Positions 46,133-57,816 of a DNA stretch of 64,000 bases are shown here, piece after piece (position 1 is the stretch's first letter; each line of letters starts with the position of its first letter). The stretch is from Clytia hemisphaerica. Taxonomy: Eukaryota > Cnidaria > Hydrozoa > Leptothecata > Clytiidae. The position numbers and the translations under genes are program-made. The DNA is taken from NCBI GenBank assembly GCA_902728285.1, contig CACVBU010000185.1:1668845-1732844 (forward strand), written 5' to 3'. Below the pieces are notes generated by a model. It saw nothing but the letters and a program-made list of their open reading frames with translations, ran no database searches and was not told where the DNA came from.

Positions 46133-46671
46133 TACCCTGAGTATCAGAGGTTAAGTTTTCAAAGAATATATTAACCTCAGAAGACCAATAATAGAAATTT
46201 TATCGTGCATGTGTCAATCTAATTACTGTAGAAAGAATCAAAGATGAAGAGCAAATATTACCTTATTAATGTCTAGCAGACTGTATCAGTATGCAGTTTA
46301 CTATTTACGAATTCCCCAGAAACCTCCAAGTGTAATTGAAGTGAGTTTCTTAAAGAAATTTTTTACATGATCCCCAAATGTATAACAGTAATTACTCAAC
46401 TAATAATTATGGAAATGTCACTTTAATTGAATCGAAATAATAGACAGACTTTATGTTATGATTCTCTATCACTGACTCTTTTTAAAAAGCATTCATGACA
46501 TTTTTTAGTTGTGTTTTCAACGACGGGAATAAAAATATCAAATTTGAACTTCATCCAAGATCTTGGATGGTCGTCATAGTTACTTTTGTCTTCGTTGATT
46601 GCGCGCTGAATTGAATCTCGATTCGTCGGCACAGTGTCGATATATGATTTTGACCTGTGCTTTTCACGGTA
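46133..46671. mobile_element. MITE (539 bp), 9-bp duplication gatgggatg
   Basis: Direct repeats gatgggatg at 46124-46132 and 46672-46680. Ends taccctga.../...tcacggta. A second copy, inverted and itself interrupted, is at 55076-56723. Confidence 0.87.
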
Positions 46672-48811
46672 GATGGGATGTGTACTGCCTCATTTCCCCA
46701 ATGAACTCAACTGAGAGCTTAAGCAAAGATATCCATAAAAAGTAGCGCTTGAGGTACTTAGTTTTCATAAAAAATCAGTCTAAAACATGGTGTAAAAATC
46801 GAAATTTTCTCCTGTCCCCGAAAACCACGGTTGCGACTCCTCCTTCACGAAAGCTTCAGTTCCTCGATACTAATTGTACGTCGAATTAGGTCATTCTTTT
46901 ACTATGCTGTGATCGGAAAATGTAAACTAAAACTATTACTACGTTTTAGTTAGGACATTACGTCATTCAGATCCCGCATTCATTCGTTATGAAAGTCTGA
47001 GCAGGTAGTCCTCAATGCTCAAAACTTATTTCAACAATATTTTTTGCAGCTTAAACGCCTTATTTCCTCCACTAAGCGCCACCATACAGCCCTCTTATAA
47101 GCGCCGCACCTAAGGTTTAAGTTTCGAATAAGCGCAGCACTTCCCAATGCGGCACTTATTAGAAAATGACTGGAAAGTGAAGAGTCTTATCTTCAATACC
47201 AATTTCGTCCTAAAAACCCAGGCGAAGGAGATCGATTTTTCATATTTTTTTAGCATTCTTGTGTTGGAAAAAAGTTATACGAGAAAACACAGGATTTGCA
47301 GTCGTAAATCAAAGGAAAACTTAAATAATGTTATATTTTCTTTAAAAACACCAAAAATCTCGTTTTTCAATGAAAACGCAAACGGAGGAGTACAAAATAG
47401 CGTTTTGAGCCCATTTTTCTATTTCCTATATACTTTATTCTTTTATAAACATTTATAAGGGAATTTTTTTTGGACTTATTTTGACACATTTTCATTGGTT
47501 TATAGACTAGTTTTTGACGAATTTTAAGTAAAAATACTGACTTTTAAATAAAAATACTGAATTTCGACTTACAAAATAATGAATTTTGACTGAAAACTCC
47601 AGCGAAGGAGGGTCATTTTTCAGAATATTTTGCATTTCGTGTTGGATAAAAATGATTCTAAGAAAAAGATAGGCTTTCCAGTCGTAGATCAAAGGAAAAG
47701 CCAGAAAATGTTATATCTTCTTCAAACACACCAAAAGTCTCGCTTTTTCAATAAAAACACCAACGGGGGAGTGTAAAATAGCGTTTTGAGCCGATTTTTC
47801 TTTATTTTGTTATAATTTCTTGTTCTTTTATAGTATTTTTAGCAAGAAAGTATTTTTGGACTTATTTTGACACAATTTCAGTGGTTTATAGACTAGTTTT
47901 TGACGAATTTTACGAAAAAACATCGATTTTTCGCCAAAATCCTCCAAGATGGAGTGCAAAAATTATTTTTTCGAGATTTTCGAGATTTTTTTCTATTAAC
48001 TCATTCTATTGACAGTATTTTGCATAAAAAATGGAATTCTATAACTCTTTACTTTGCTAACAGTAAGCATGTTTCTAAAACAGGTAAAATCGAAAAAACA
48101 CCACGATGGAGTGCAAACTCCAGCCTCGTTTGCAATTTTGTCCAGGAAAGACTTTTTAAGACCCGGGTTTCCATATTCAGCATAAAATTTCCGTTCCAAC
48201 GATGTATAACAATCCCATTCACCTTCTGGGTTGAGCAAAGTCGTCTATAACTCGAGATATTGAATTCTGCTCCCAGACTTTGAGTTAATGAACGGTGTAT
48301 TAAAAAATACACAATTTCTCTTTCGCACCAAGTAGGCTTTTAAATCGAAATATGAATAAAATCTGTAGTGGAACACACGCGAGTGTCTCTGCGTGCACTT
48401 TAAAATAGGAACGAAGAAGTATGATTGATAAACTAGGTGGTGTTATCAAAACAAATTTTTTGTCAAAGAGATTTTACAGTAAGTGAAAATACAGGCCAGA
48501 TATCAACAGTCCCATGTTTTGACCAATCGTCCTAAGTTAGAGCAGTTGACGGTATGTGGTTTATACCATTGTTTTGTATAAGATTTGCATTTCTGCACTA
48601 AGTAAGATTCCTTTCTAGCAGAAAATTACCTGAACTTTGGGTAACAAATTGAGAAATAAGCTTCGGAAAGTTTATAGTTTATAGGCAGTTTTGTAACCGA
48701 GACACAAGATTTTATTCCGTAGTTTTAGAAATAAACCCTTTCCCCAATCTCAATAGCCAGACAGTGTCAATTAAACGAATCGAATGCCAAATCAATTGAA
48801 CACAATCAAAC

Positions 48812-49488
48812 CATGGAGGTATAAAGAAACAGGAGAAGTATGCTATTGTAACCATGCTCGCCCTACGATTAAAAAAATTACGAGGTATGCATGCTCATAA
48901 TCTCATATATCGTGCATTTTTAATGAGCTCTTTTGTTGATAGGTGAAATCTTATTGGCTAACTTAAGTGTTGGAAATAAGATGAGACGAGATTCATTGTT
49001 TCTGGCATAGGTGTAAGAAAATATTTGGATTAAAATAAGGCCTGTAAACTTTGCAATCCTTCATCAAATGACAAGATTTTTCGATCAACATTTTCTTCAA
49101 GGTGAACTCTATTGCTTAATACTTTCCTCCAAAATTTTCCAGCGACTTTTTGTCTACAAATTGGGTCTGAAATTGTGTGTGCTTATACAGAACTTTTTAT
49201 TTTCTGGCTGGAGAAAATATCTTTTCAAAACAAAATTTAATGGATGACAAAATTGAACGTAAACTTATTTCGTGGAGCTAAATTTTATTTTATTCTCGTA
49301 TATTAGAAGGCTAGAAATCTTCGATGCTGATAGTAAGAATGTTCAGAGCAAACTTGAGTTCTACTAAAAAGTCGTATTTCATCGGGCGAGCCTAGAATTT
49401 CTTTTGATTTATTACATAAAAGAAATCAAAAGACTTTAACGACCAATTACCGACAAATTCATCTCCTGTCTTTCTTTATACCTCTATG
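48812..49488. mobile_element. MITE (677 bp), hAT-like ends
   Basis: Ends catggaggtataaagaaa / inverse of catagaggtataaagaaa. TIR about 25 bp to caggag. Flanks aatcaaac and atcaaac give a 7-8-bp duplication. The interior is AT-rich, no ORF. Confidence 0.82.
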
Positions 49489-50234
49489 ATCAAACGTACC
49501 GTAAACCCAGATGACTTCGGCCAGCCTCTGTTAACTTCGGCCGACTTTGGAGGGCTGTAACTTTTTATAGAATGAATGAATCACATTCATTTTTTCTACA
49601 CGTTTGGCCACAATAAAGGTCTTTCGGATGGTACAATAGAAAAAACAAGAATATCTATTCCCAGCGAAAAAGGGGCAAAAAACGGAAATTTTTTACCATC
49701 TTTTTTGGAACCGTGATTTTAAAAGGTTGCAGAAAGATACCTATGTGTAATAATTTTGCATAGCAGTGCTGTATATAGACCAATTATAAAGTGTACGAAA
49801 TCTTTTTGAAAGATGATGAATCCTTGACGAGCTATAACCCCTTAAAGTTGACCCTATATTTTTGCTTATTTTGGATAAAAAGCCTATGTTGCCTATCTAA
49901 TTAGGATGACGTTACATTTTGCAGATTTCCTGCGAGAGTTACTTTATGAAGTTTATTGACATGAAAATGAGTTCAAGGATATTTTTAAGGCCCTCTTTAT
50001 ATCACGATCAATAAAAGTGAGCGGGATAAAACTTTAAAAGCTTGCTCTTTCATGTTCTTTCACAATCATTAATTCAAGATGTATATTAAGGGAACGCAAA
50101 AAGGGGAAGGAAAGATACGAGAACTTCCCGAAGAAATATCATTTTCTCAGATACGCATATCCCTGTCTCAGATGGCATTTTAGCTCTCCCCGCCTCTCAC
50201 ACCTCCCTGGTTCCAATGAAGGAAATACCATATT

Positions 50235-50480
50235 ACATCCCTGTCTCGTGCGAGTGTGTATGTGAGCTTTCCTATTTCCCTGTCTCACAACCAAGGGAAT
50301 ACACATTACATCCCTGTCTCGCAACGAAGGAAATACATATTACATTCCTGTCTCACAACGAAGGGAAGGCACATTACAACCGTGTCTCACAACGAAGGGA
50401 ATACATATTACATCCCTGTCTCACAACGAAGGGAATACACATTACATCCCTGTCGCACACGAAGGGAATACACACATTAC
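50235..50480. repeat. 33-bp minisatellite
   Basis: About seven copies of ccctgtctcacaacgaaggg + aatacatattacat with variants. ORFs through it (e.g. 50216-50506) are repeat products. Confidence 0.88.
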
Positions 50481-50507
50481 ACGCCCTGTTCGCACACTCA
50501 TCTTAGT

Positions 50508-50690
50508 CTCATTCTCTTCTTCTTCTTTCGTCTTCTTCTTCGTCTTCTTCTTCTTCTTTCTTCGTCGTTCTTTTCTTCTTCTTCTTCTTCTTCTTCTTCT
50601 TCTTCTTCTTCTTCTTCTTCTTCTTCTTCTTCTTCTTCTTCTTCTTCTTCTTCTTCTTCTTCTTCTTCTTCTTCTTCTTCTTCTTCTTCG
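50508..50690. repeat. (CTT)n microsatellite
   Basis: Impure cttcttctt from 50508, then a nearly pure run of about 38 CTT units to 50690. It generates false poly-Ser, poly-Arg, poly-Glu and poly-Lys ORFs. Confidence 0.97.
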
Positions 50691-50839
50691 TGGTGTTCCC
50701 CGTACACAATATCGTCTAAAATCAAACAAATATTTTTGTCAGCCGTTGCACTTTTGTTCTTACATGAGAACAATCATCCAACATGCATCTTGCATACAGA
50801 AATTATCGGAGTATTACTGTTTATATACTGTTCATGACA

Positions 50840-52930
50840 TTCAATACTGCCTTTAAAGAATCTTCAGAGAAACTGTTAAACAAAGATTTATAAAACCGTT
50901 TGTGTCCATACTGCTAAAAAAACTTAGCTCTTAGCAAACTGTTTGAGGGCTAAGGACCTGGTAAATGGTGAGCCATTTTTCTATCATTTTCAAGAAGTTG
51001 TTTTGCTATCCCTTTACACTTCTCTGCAATCATTAAAAATTTGAACGAAATGCTTGAAAAGTTTTCCTACCCACGTGGTGGGAAATTTGGCTCTTCTACG
51101 GGACGCGTTATATCACGATAGCCTACACATAGAAAAACGACAATTTAAAGAAACAGAAGAAGCTTAAAGTAGAATTGTCAGTTAAATCGTGTTCTACATA
51201 TTGCATACATACATTGCATACATGGGAGTATTATTGTTAAAATCATCATAACAATTTACAAACACAATCTACAATGAAAATTCAGAGCAACTGCCAAATA
51301 AGGAACTGTCAATGAAAACTGCAAATCTTTTTTTCCAAAAACGTTTCCTATTTCTTGAAACTTGAAACGATGCAACCAAAAAGTACTATGAATGAATTGG
51401 AAGGTATGCAAATGAAGATCGAGTACTGCTATAATCATCAAGTAACTAATTTTTGCGAAAACTGATCCGATCAAAAGAATTGCCTTACCCCAAAATCTCA
51501 GAGTCATTGTGAAATTGCAATTTCGGCAATTGCCAGCGATAATGTTCTAAAAAAGAAAAAGAAAACAGCTTATCGGTTTTCTGCCTAGTTAAGTATTACA
51601 CCCCACCCCTGTCTCATTAGCCCCGGTGGAACTTTTTTCCTCAGTGGGGATAAAAATTCCTATTGAAATCCCAATGAGGATAGAAATTTTATTGTTCCAA
51701 AGTTAGAGAATCCAATGGGGATGGTTTAGGAGTGCCATGGAGTGCCATTCTTAGATATTGAATTTCGACTGGAGATAAATCAAAGTCCATTTCACAGTGG
51801 GGCTGAAATTCCAAGGTATTTTCCCAATGGAGACGAGATTAGTGCCAAATTCAACAGTCAACAATCATCATTTAGTTTGAAATCTGACTTTATAGTTGTG
51901 AAAATTAAAGTTCTTACCGGCCGATGCTGGTTTCTAATTTGTTGCCAGCTTAGGTCGTTTTGCAAACGTTGTATTTCTGTATTTTGATTCTGAAATTGAA
52001 AGTAGTTTTTTCTCATTCAAAATATCCGGGAAAAGATCGAGTAATACAATTAATTTTAAGGATTTTCGCCCATATACATTTTTCTTTCCGAAGTTGTCGT
52101 TATTTTGAAAGACTCAGCTTGATCTGACTCTAGGAATTTGTCCCTCGGAAATTGTCCCTATAAAGTTTTCCAGGATTTAATGTCATCCTTGTATCAAAGA
52201 CAACTATTTTTATGTAGTTGACAGCATTAGTATTGAAACGGCACACACCATCGGATAATATCACAAAAAACTAAATCCTACCAAAGATGTTAGAAAAACT
52301 TTCTTCCATTTGGCTGCCATTGGAAGAGACTGCTTAGGAAACTTGCACATTATCAAATTCATGAAAAAACTCCAATCGGTCAAGTTCCTGGCTCTTTTAA
52401 TTCAAAGTTTTTATCTCTAAAGATTCCATTTTTTATAGTAAAGTTCCGAGAAAAATTGGAGAATAATTATTTTTGAAATTTGAAAATGAACATGTCATTA
52501 TTTCACACTTTTGATATTTTAGTTAATAAGCTGAAGAATTAAGAAAAAAACTTTTACTTGAGTTTTATCTGTTTTTGAACGGACTTGATTTTAGTTGATT
52601 CAAACATTTTATATTACCACATGATGTTCAGTTTAAACCAGAAATATTTGATTTTCAGAATTTGTTAGTAAAGGGTAACTCAATAAATTTATTATCCAAT
52701 TAAGTAAAAGCAATTCACTACGAGAACTTTCTCTGAATTCCACCGGACGCTGGTTTACAAAGCATCCCATTAAATTTAATGTTGATAAAATGATGCAAAA
52801 CTTGCGGAGATTTGAATAGAAATTGCTTTGGTAGGGTACTATTTCAATCTGTTCAGTGCGTTGTAATAAATTCTATGGAAGGAGAAAATAGAAAAACAAA
52901 ATCTCACATACATAATCTTTACATTTATTG
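50840..52930. other. AT-rich stretch without supported features
   Basis: Short ORFs at 51256-51507 and 51742-51987 show no domain character. No clear element borders. Confidence 0.5.
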
Positions 52931-52942
52931 GATACAATTTTA

Positions 52943-54371
52943 GAGGCCCGGAAAACCCGAGTTACAAAAACTCGAGTTACAAAAACCCGAGTTACAAAAA
53001 CCCGAGTTACGACGAATATGACGTCACAAGTCTCAAATTATGACGTCATAAGTGGGCTTTTTTTCTCGAAAAAGTTTTTTACTGTTGTTTTGTAACTCGA
53101 AATTTTTTTTTTCAAATATGTTTTAGAGTTACGTAACTCGAAAATAAATTTTAAATTTCATTTTTCGAGTTACGTAACTTGAAATTGTAGTACATTATTT
53201 GAACTTTCGAGTTATCTTCAGGTGAAACCAAGTCGGCCAAAAATTCTAGAATTCCATATATTAATAAATATACACCATTTCTTTCGAGAGAAGAATCAAT
53301 AGATCTGATTAGAATAGAAACTTGTCAAAAGATCTAATTTACAAAACAATAATTATAATAGAATAAAAGAGCAGGCGTCATAAACATGATTTTGAACAGT
53401 CAGAAAATATTTCAAGCAACCCTTCTAAACATTTATTTTAAAACGATTACAATTCATTTAATATACTTTTGTACATTGCGCAATCGAGAATCTTTTCAAC
53501 GAAATTGTATGTGTTTTTTATAAGAACATCTAAAAATTCAAAGCCTTCGGATCTTTAGCTTTTTTAGTTGAGCCTTAAAATTTTCTTAAAATGTTCCTAT
53601 TTCACTAGGTGAGTATTTTCTGCAATTTTCTAAGAAATTAGGTGTTTTTGAGTCCATAAGAGGAATGTCAAGAAATGATATTAACTTATTGTTACTATTT
53701 TAGCCCTCAAAACCTTCTGTTCACGTTTTGGTTTATTCTTAAAAAATTGTGAAAAACCTAAAGAAACTACAAGTTCTACCGAAGTTTTTAGCTTTTAACG
53801 AAAGGACAATGAATTTGAATTTAACAAATATAGATTGTGGAATACAAAATGTATTTCGAGTAATCGAATCTTTTAAATTTTAGTCTACTTCACCCAACAA
53901 AACCTTCGCAGAAATTCCCATCAAAATAGACGTATATAAGTCTCAAGAAAACTAACAGAAAATTAAATTGTTTACTGTCCCCTTTCAATTTTATTCCCTT
54001 CCTCTCTACTTTTAGTTTTATAGATCAAAAACCCCATTCGTAAACAAAAAGAAAAAAAGCGCTTTTTAGAATTTTTGGCCAACTTGGTTGCGCTTTAACA
54101 TAACTCGAAATATTTTTTTAAAATTTCGTTTTAGAGTTACGTAACTCGAAAAATAAAATTTAAAAGTTATTTTCGAGTTACGTAACTCTAAAACAAAATT
54201 TAAAAAAAATATTTCGAGTTACAAAACAGCAGTAAATAACTTTTTCGAGTTAAGAAGTCCCCTTATGACGTCATAATTTGAGACTTATGACGTCACATTC
54301 GTCGTAACTCGGGTTTTTGTAACTCGGGTTTTTGTAACTCGAGTTTTTGTAACTCGGGTTTTCCGGGCCTC
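52943..54371. mobile_element. Foldback element (1429 bp), 9-bp duplication acaatttta
   Basis: Direct repeats acaatttta at 52934-52942 and 54372-54380. TIRs of about 290 bp (52943-53235 and 54080-54371) start gaggcccggaaaacccgagt and contain four tandem gagttacaaaaaccc units plus paired tgacgtca motifs. The AT-rich interior has no ORF. Long TIRs and a 9-bp duplication suggest a Mutator-like origin. Confidence 0.93.
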
Positions 54372-54582
54372 ACAATTTTACAGACAGTTTTTTTTTCAGT
54401 GAAATTTAATCTCAATAAAAGTGAATACGAATAAACTTGAAAGGAATTCAATCAGTTTGACGATAAGGCTAGGTATGAAGACAACTTCAATCATGCTCAT
54501 AGTTTCTTGATTGTCGTTTTATTGTTGTTGGTGTGGTGTCGGTGTTGGCCTCCTCCTTTGTCTCCCCGCCCTGTTCTTGTTG

Positions 54583-54585
54583 TTC

Positions 54586-54620
<35 letters not shown>

Positions 54621-54625
54621 ATTGC
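54583..54625. repeat. (CCGTTG)n microsatellite
   Basis: About seven tandem units of ccgttg, the last ones ccattg. Confidence 0.85.
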
Positions 54626-55075
54626 CTTGGTTGTTGTGGTACATCTAGGATTTTAGTTTCAGGGATTACTGCTTGCTTCTTTTAAAGAGGCTCCCCCAGC
54701 GGACCCAAAATTCACGCCATCACGCCAATTTTTTTTCGATTTCACGCCATCACGCCTGAAAAATTTGATTTTCACGATCACGCCAATTTTTTTCGATTTC
54801 ACGCCATTACGCCTAGAAAATTTAGTTTTCACGCTCATATTTATAAACTTAATTTTTGCCCACATATATGTGTGTTTGGTCGTCAATCAGTTTTTCGGCA
54901 ATCTCATATGCGTAAGTCAAGATTATATCACCTTTCATACTACACTTCCACGACTATTTGAAACATAACCTCACTTTATTATGAATGGGTATCATACTAT
55001 TACACTACACTTACACATGACCCTCTACCATGATAACACAATACAAAGTGAGAATACAATATACCCCTCAGGTAA

Positions 55076-56723
55076 TACCGTGAAAAGCACAGCTCAAAAT
55101 CATATATTTACGCTGTGCCGACGAATCGAGATTCTATTAGTCTGAATCGCAGACCTCTACAAAACCACAGGTAGTATAGGTCTGCTTAATGATCTACCAA
55201 CCGCTTTCCGGTTCGCAAAGGAAATCTTGGCGAGTAATTTGATTGACATTGATGTGCGCGCAAAAACGATCGTCTCGAACGTTTTCAATGGAATGTTTAC
55301 ATTTGAAATTCGAATCCCAGACCAGAAAAACAAAACAGTAAAAAGATAAAAAAACAATCTGATGCGCATTATGTTCAGTCTGTAGATTTATTTTTGATTT
55401 TTGCTTTTATAAGATATCTGGTCTGTAAAATTATCAAAACTTTTCCATCAGCTCTTCGGTCGAAGCTCAAAAAATACAAATATGAACACAAAAGTGAAAG
55501 AAAACAACCAGAAACACTCCAATCTCTTCAAAGAATTGAAGCAAAGTACCTGAAAAGATACAAAGGCCACACAGTATTAAAAAGTGAAATGCCAAAGCTG
55601 AAGAAAAGTTCTTTGTTTGTTTTAACATTTAAAGGCCCTTGTTGAAGGAACAACAACACTCCCTTTTGTAGAATCATAAAGAAGTAATGTCAGAAATATT
55701 CAATATGACCCCCAAAATGTACTGCATAAACATAACTAGAATACCTTGAAATAATCTGCAACATATCTGTAGAACTGACAAAACAATTATCTGGAGCCAA
55801 AGTGATCAACGAATCCAGTGTGGTAAAAAATTATACACTCATGCAAGTCCAAATTAAAGCATCAAAATGTAGTTTTATGAAGCAAAATTTTGTTGGTGCA
55901 CGCAGAAGATACATCAGGGCACTTAAATTCAATAAATCTAATTTCTCATCTTTTACAAAATCTCCACATTAAACAATAAAGGAGGAAGAAAAACAAGCAA
56001 ACTTTCTTCCGCCTACTTTTTTTTCAAATTCCAAATATATTTTCCAATCTATGATTTGGTGCCTCACAGAAAATTTAAACATTACGTAATGTTATATTTG
56101 TAGACACTCGCCAGCTAAAAATGTCTTTAGCCGTATATCGGCTTAAGGCGGCACATCTCTGGACAAAGGAAATATAGCTTATTAAGCATCCTCTATAAGG
56201 AGCACGAATCCGTTAGTGGATGCCAGCAGCCTAAGATTCTATTCATCACGCAATCAGCGAAGACAAAAGTAACCATGACGACCATCCAAGATCTTGGATG
56301 AGCGTCATAGTCGATATTTTTATTCCCGTCTTTAAAAACACAACTTACAAAAAGTCATCAATGCTTTGTAAAAAGAGTCAGTGATAGAGAATCATAACAT
56401 AAAGTCTGTCAATTATTTCGATTCAATTAAAGTGACATTTCCAAAATTAAAAGTTTAGTAATTACTGTTATACATTTGGGGATCATGTAAAAGATTTCTT
56501 TCGAAATAAACTCATTTCAACTTCACTTGGAGGTTTCTGGGGAATTCGTAAATAGTAAACTGCATACTGATACAGTCTGCTAGACATTAATATAGTAATA
56601 TTTGCTCTTCATCTTTGATTTTTTCTACAGTGATTAGATTGACACATGCGCGATAAAATTTCTATTATTTGTCTTCAGAGGTTACTATTTTCTTTGAAAA
56701 CTTAACCTCTGATACTCAGGGTA
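55076..56723. mobile_element. Second copy of the 539-bp MITE family, enlarged by an insertion
   Basis: Exact 9-bp duplication ctcaggtaa at 55067-55075 and 56724-56732. Ends taccgtga.../...tcagggta. 55076-55138 and 56235-56723 match 46133-46671 in reverse; 55139-56234 is extra. Confidence 0.88.
55139..56234. mobile_element. 1.1-kb insertion nested in the MITE
   Basis: Flanked by gattctatt (55130-55138 and 56235-56243). The copy at 46133-46671 has the uninterrupted site near 46612. It contains cctctacaaaaccacaggta at its left and tctataaggagcacgaatcc at its right; both also occur fused at 7125-7175. An 83-residue basic ORF (55394-55645) is not recognised. Confidence 0.78.
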
Positions 56724-57290
56724 CTCAGGTAATGGTAATTGCAGTAATTACGGTAATCACGGTAATCACGCCCTTACGCCACAACATATCGCCCTTTATA
56801 GCGCCACGCCATAATAAGACAACGTATACAATATACCCTTCAGGTAATGGTAATTGCAGTATTTTCGGTAATCACGGTAATCACGCCCTTACGCCACAAC
56901 ATATCGCCCTTTATAGCGCCACACCATAATAAGACAACTTATACAATGTACCCCTCAGTGGCGTCAGGGTGTGATTACCGTGATTACCGTAATTACTGCA
57001 ATTACCATTGCCTGAGGGGTACATTGTATACGTTGTATTATTATGGTGTGGCGTTAAAAAGGGCGATATGTTGTGGCGTAAGGGTGTGATTACCGTGATT
57101 ACTGAAATTACTGCAATTACCATTACCTGAGGGGTACATTGTATAAATTGTCTTATTATGGTGTGGCGTTATAAAGGGCGATATGTTGTGGCGTAAGGGT
57201 GTGATTACCGTGATTACCGAAATTACTGCAATTACCATTACCTGAGGGGTATATTGTATACTCACTTTGTATTGTGTTATCATGGTAGAG
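56724..57290. repeat. Palindromic array of about 115-bp repeats (two forward, three inverted)
   Basis: Forward units start caggtaatggtaattgcag at 56726 and 56841. After a centre near 56957, inverse units recur with period 116 (57000, 57117, 57233). Each contains ggtaatcacggtaatcacgc and gccacaacatatcgcccttt. The four ORFs here are repeat products. Confidence 0.9.
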
Positions 57291-57816
57291 GGTCATGTGT
57301 AGGTGTAGTATGATAGTTTGACACCCATTCATAATAAAGCGAGGTTATGTTTCAAATAGTCATGGAAGCGTAGTATGAAATGTGTAAGTCGTCGCTTGTT
57401 ACGCTTTTATAGCACTAAGTAGATAGGGAAAGCCACATGTCGTCATTCGTGACAAATGTAACATTACTTGAATACGTGTATTAGTGAAGTATTTTTCGAA
57501 GTGTTTTTCAGTCATAGATTGTAAAATTGCCCCTCTGTTTTTCTATTCTTGACACAGGGGTCAAATTCCAGTTTATTGGGTGTTTTTGATAGGAAAAATG
57601 ACGTAATCTTGACTTATGCATATCAAAAATTGTTGGACAACTGGTCACATCAAAGGGCACCGGTTTGAGGGCTGAGGTATATTTGAGTAAATTGACACAG
57701 CCCACCATGGTTGAGCAACGGAGAAATTTTTTGAATTTTTATTTTTCAATTCAATTTGAAAAATAATTCATGTAAAAATAATGGAAATCTTTTAAAAGTA
57801 CAAGCAACATGAGGGG

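Larger units (their letters stand above)
42102..48554. mobile_element. Large foldback transposon, about 6.45 kb
   Basis: Left end taccgtcaattgttctaact; right end is its inverse (cagttgacggta at 48543-48554). The left arm, without a 1.43-kb insertion, pairs with 47150-48554 over roughly 1.1-1.4 kb. Both arms hold two tandem copies of a block of about 360 bp (left 43940-44300 and 44300-44680; right 47150-47510 and 47510-47890), marked by cctttgatctacgact and ctcccccgttggtg. The arms share a reading with NPEGEWDCYTSLE and DKIANEAGVCTPSW that I cannot assign. The centre (44700-47150) holds protein fragments and a later insertion. Confidence 0.85.
54934..57383. mobile_element. Inverted-repeat element inside copy 2
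   Basis: Arms 54934-55075 (tttcatactacacttccacg... through ...ccatgataacacaatac) pair with 57255-57383. The loop holds a palindromic array of 115-bp repeats and a nested MITE. Confidence 0.76.

Noticed and set aside
48049..48312. 87-aa - strand ORF in the foldback right arm
   Set aside because: Overlaps another frame that is shared with the left arm; not supported independently.
50256..50837. ORFs of 66-193 aa with poly-Ser, poly-Arg, poly-Glu and poly-Lys
   Set aside because: They are all frames of the (CTT)n microsatellite and the neighbouring minisatellite.
55394..55645. 83-aa basic ORF as a host gene
   Set aside because: It lies inside a nested insertion and shows no domain; kept only as a note in that element.
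56669..57283. Four overlapping ORFs with VITVITPLRHNISPF
   Set aside because: Translations of the 115-bp palindromic repeat.
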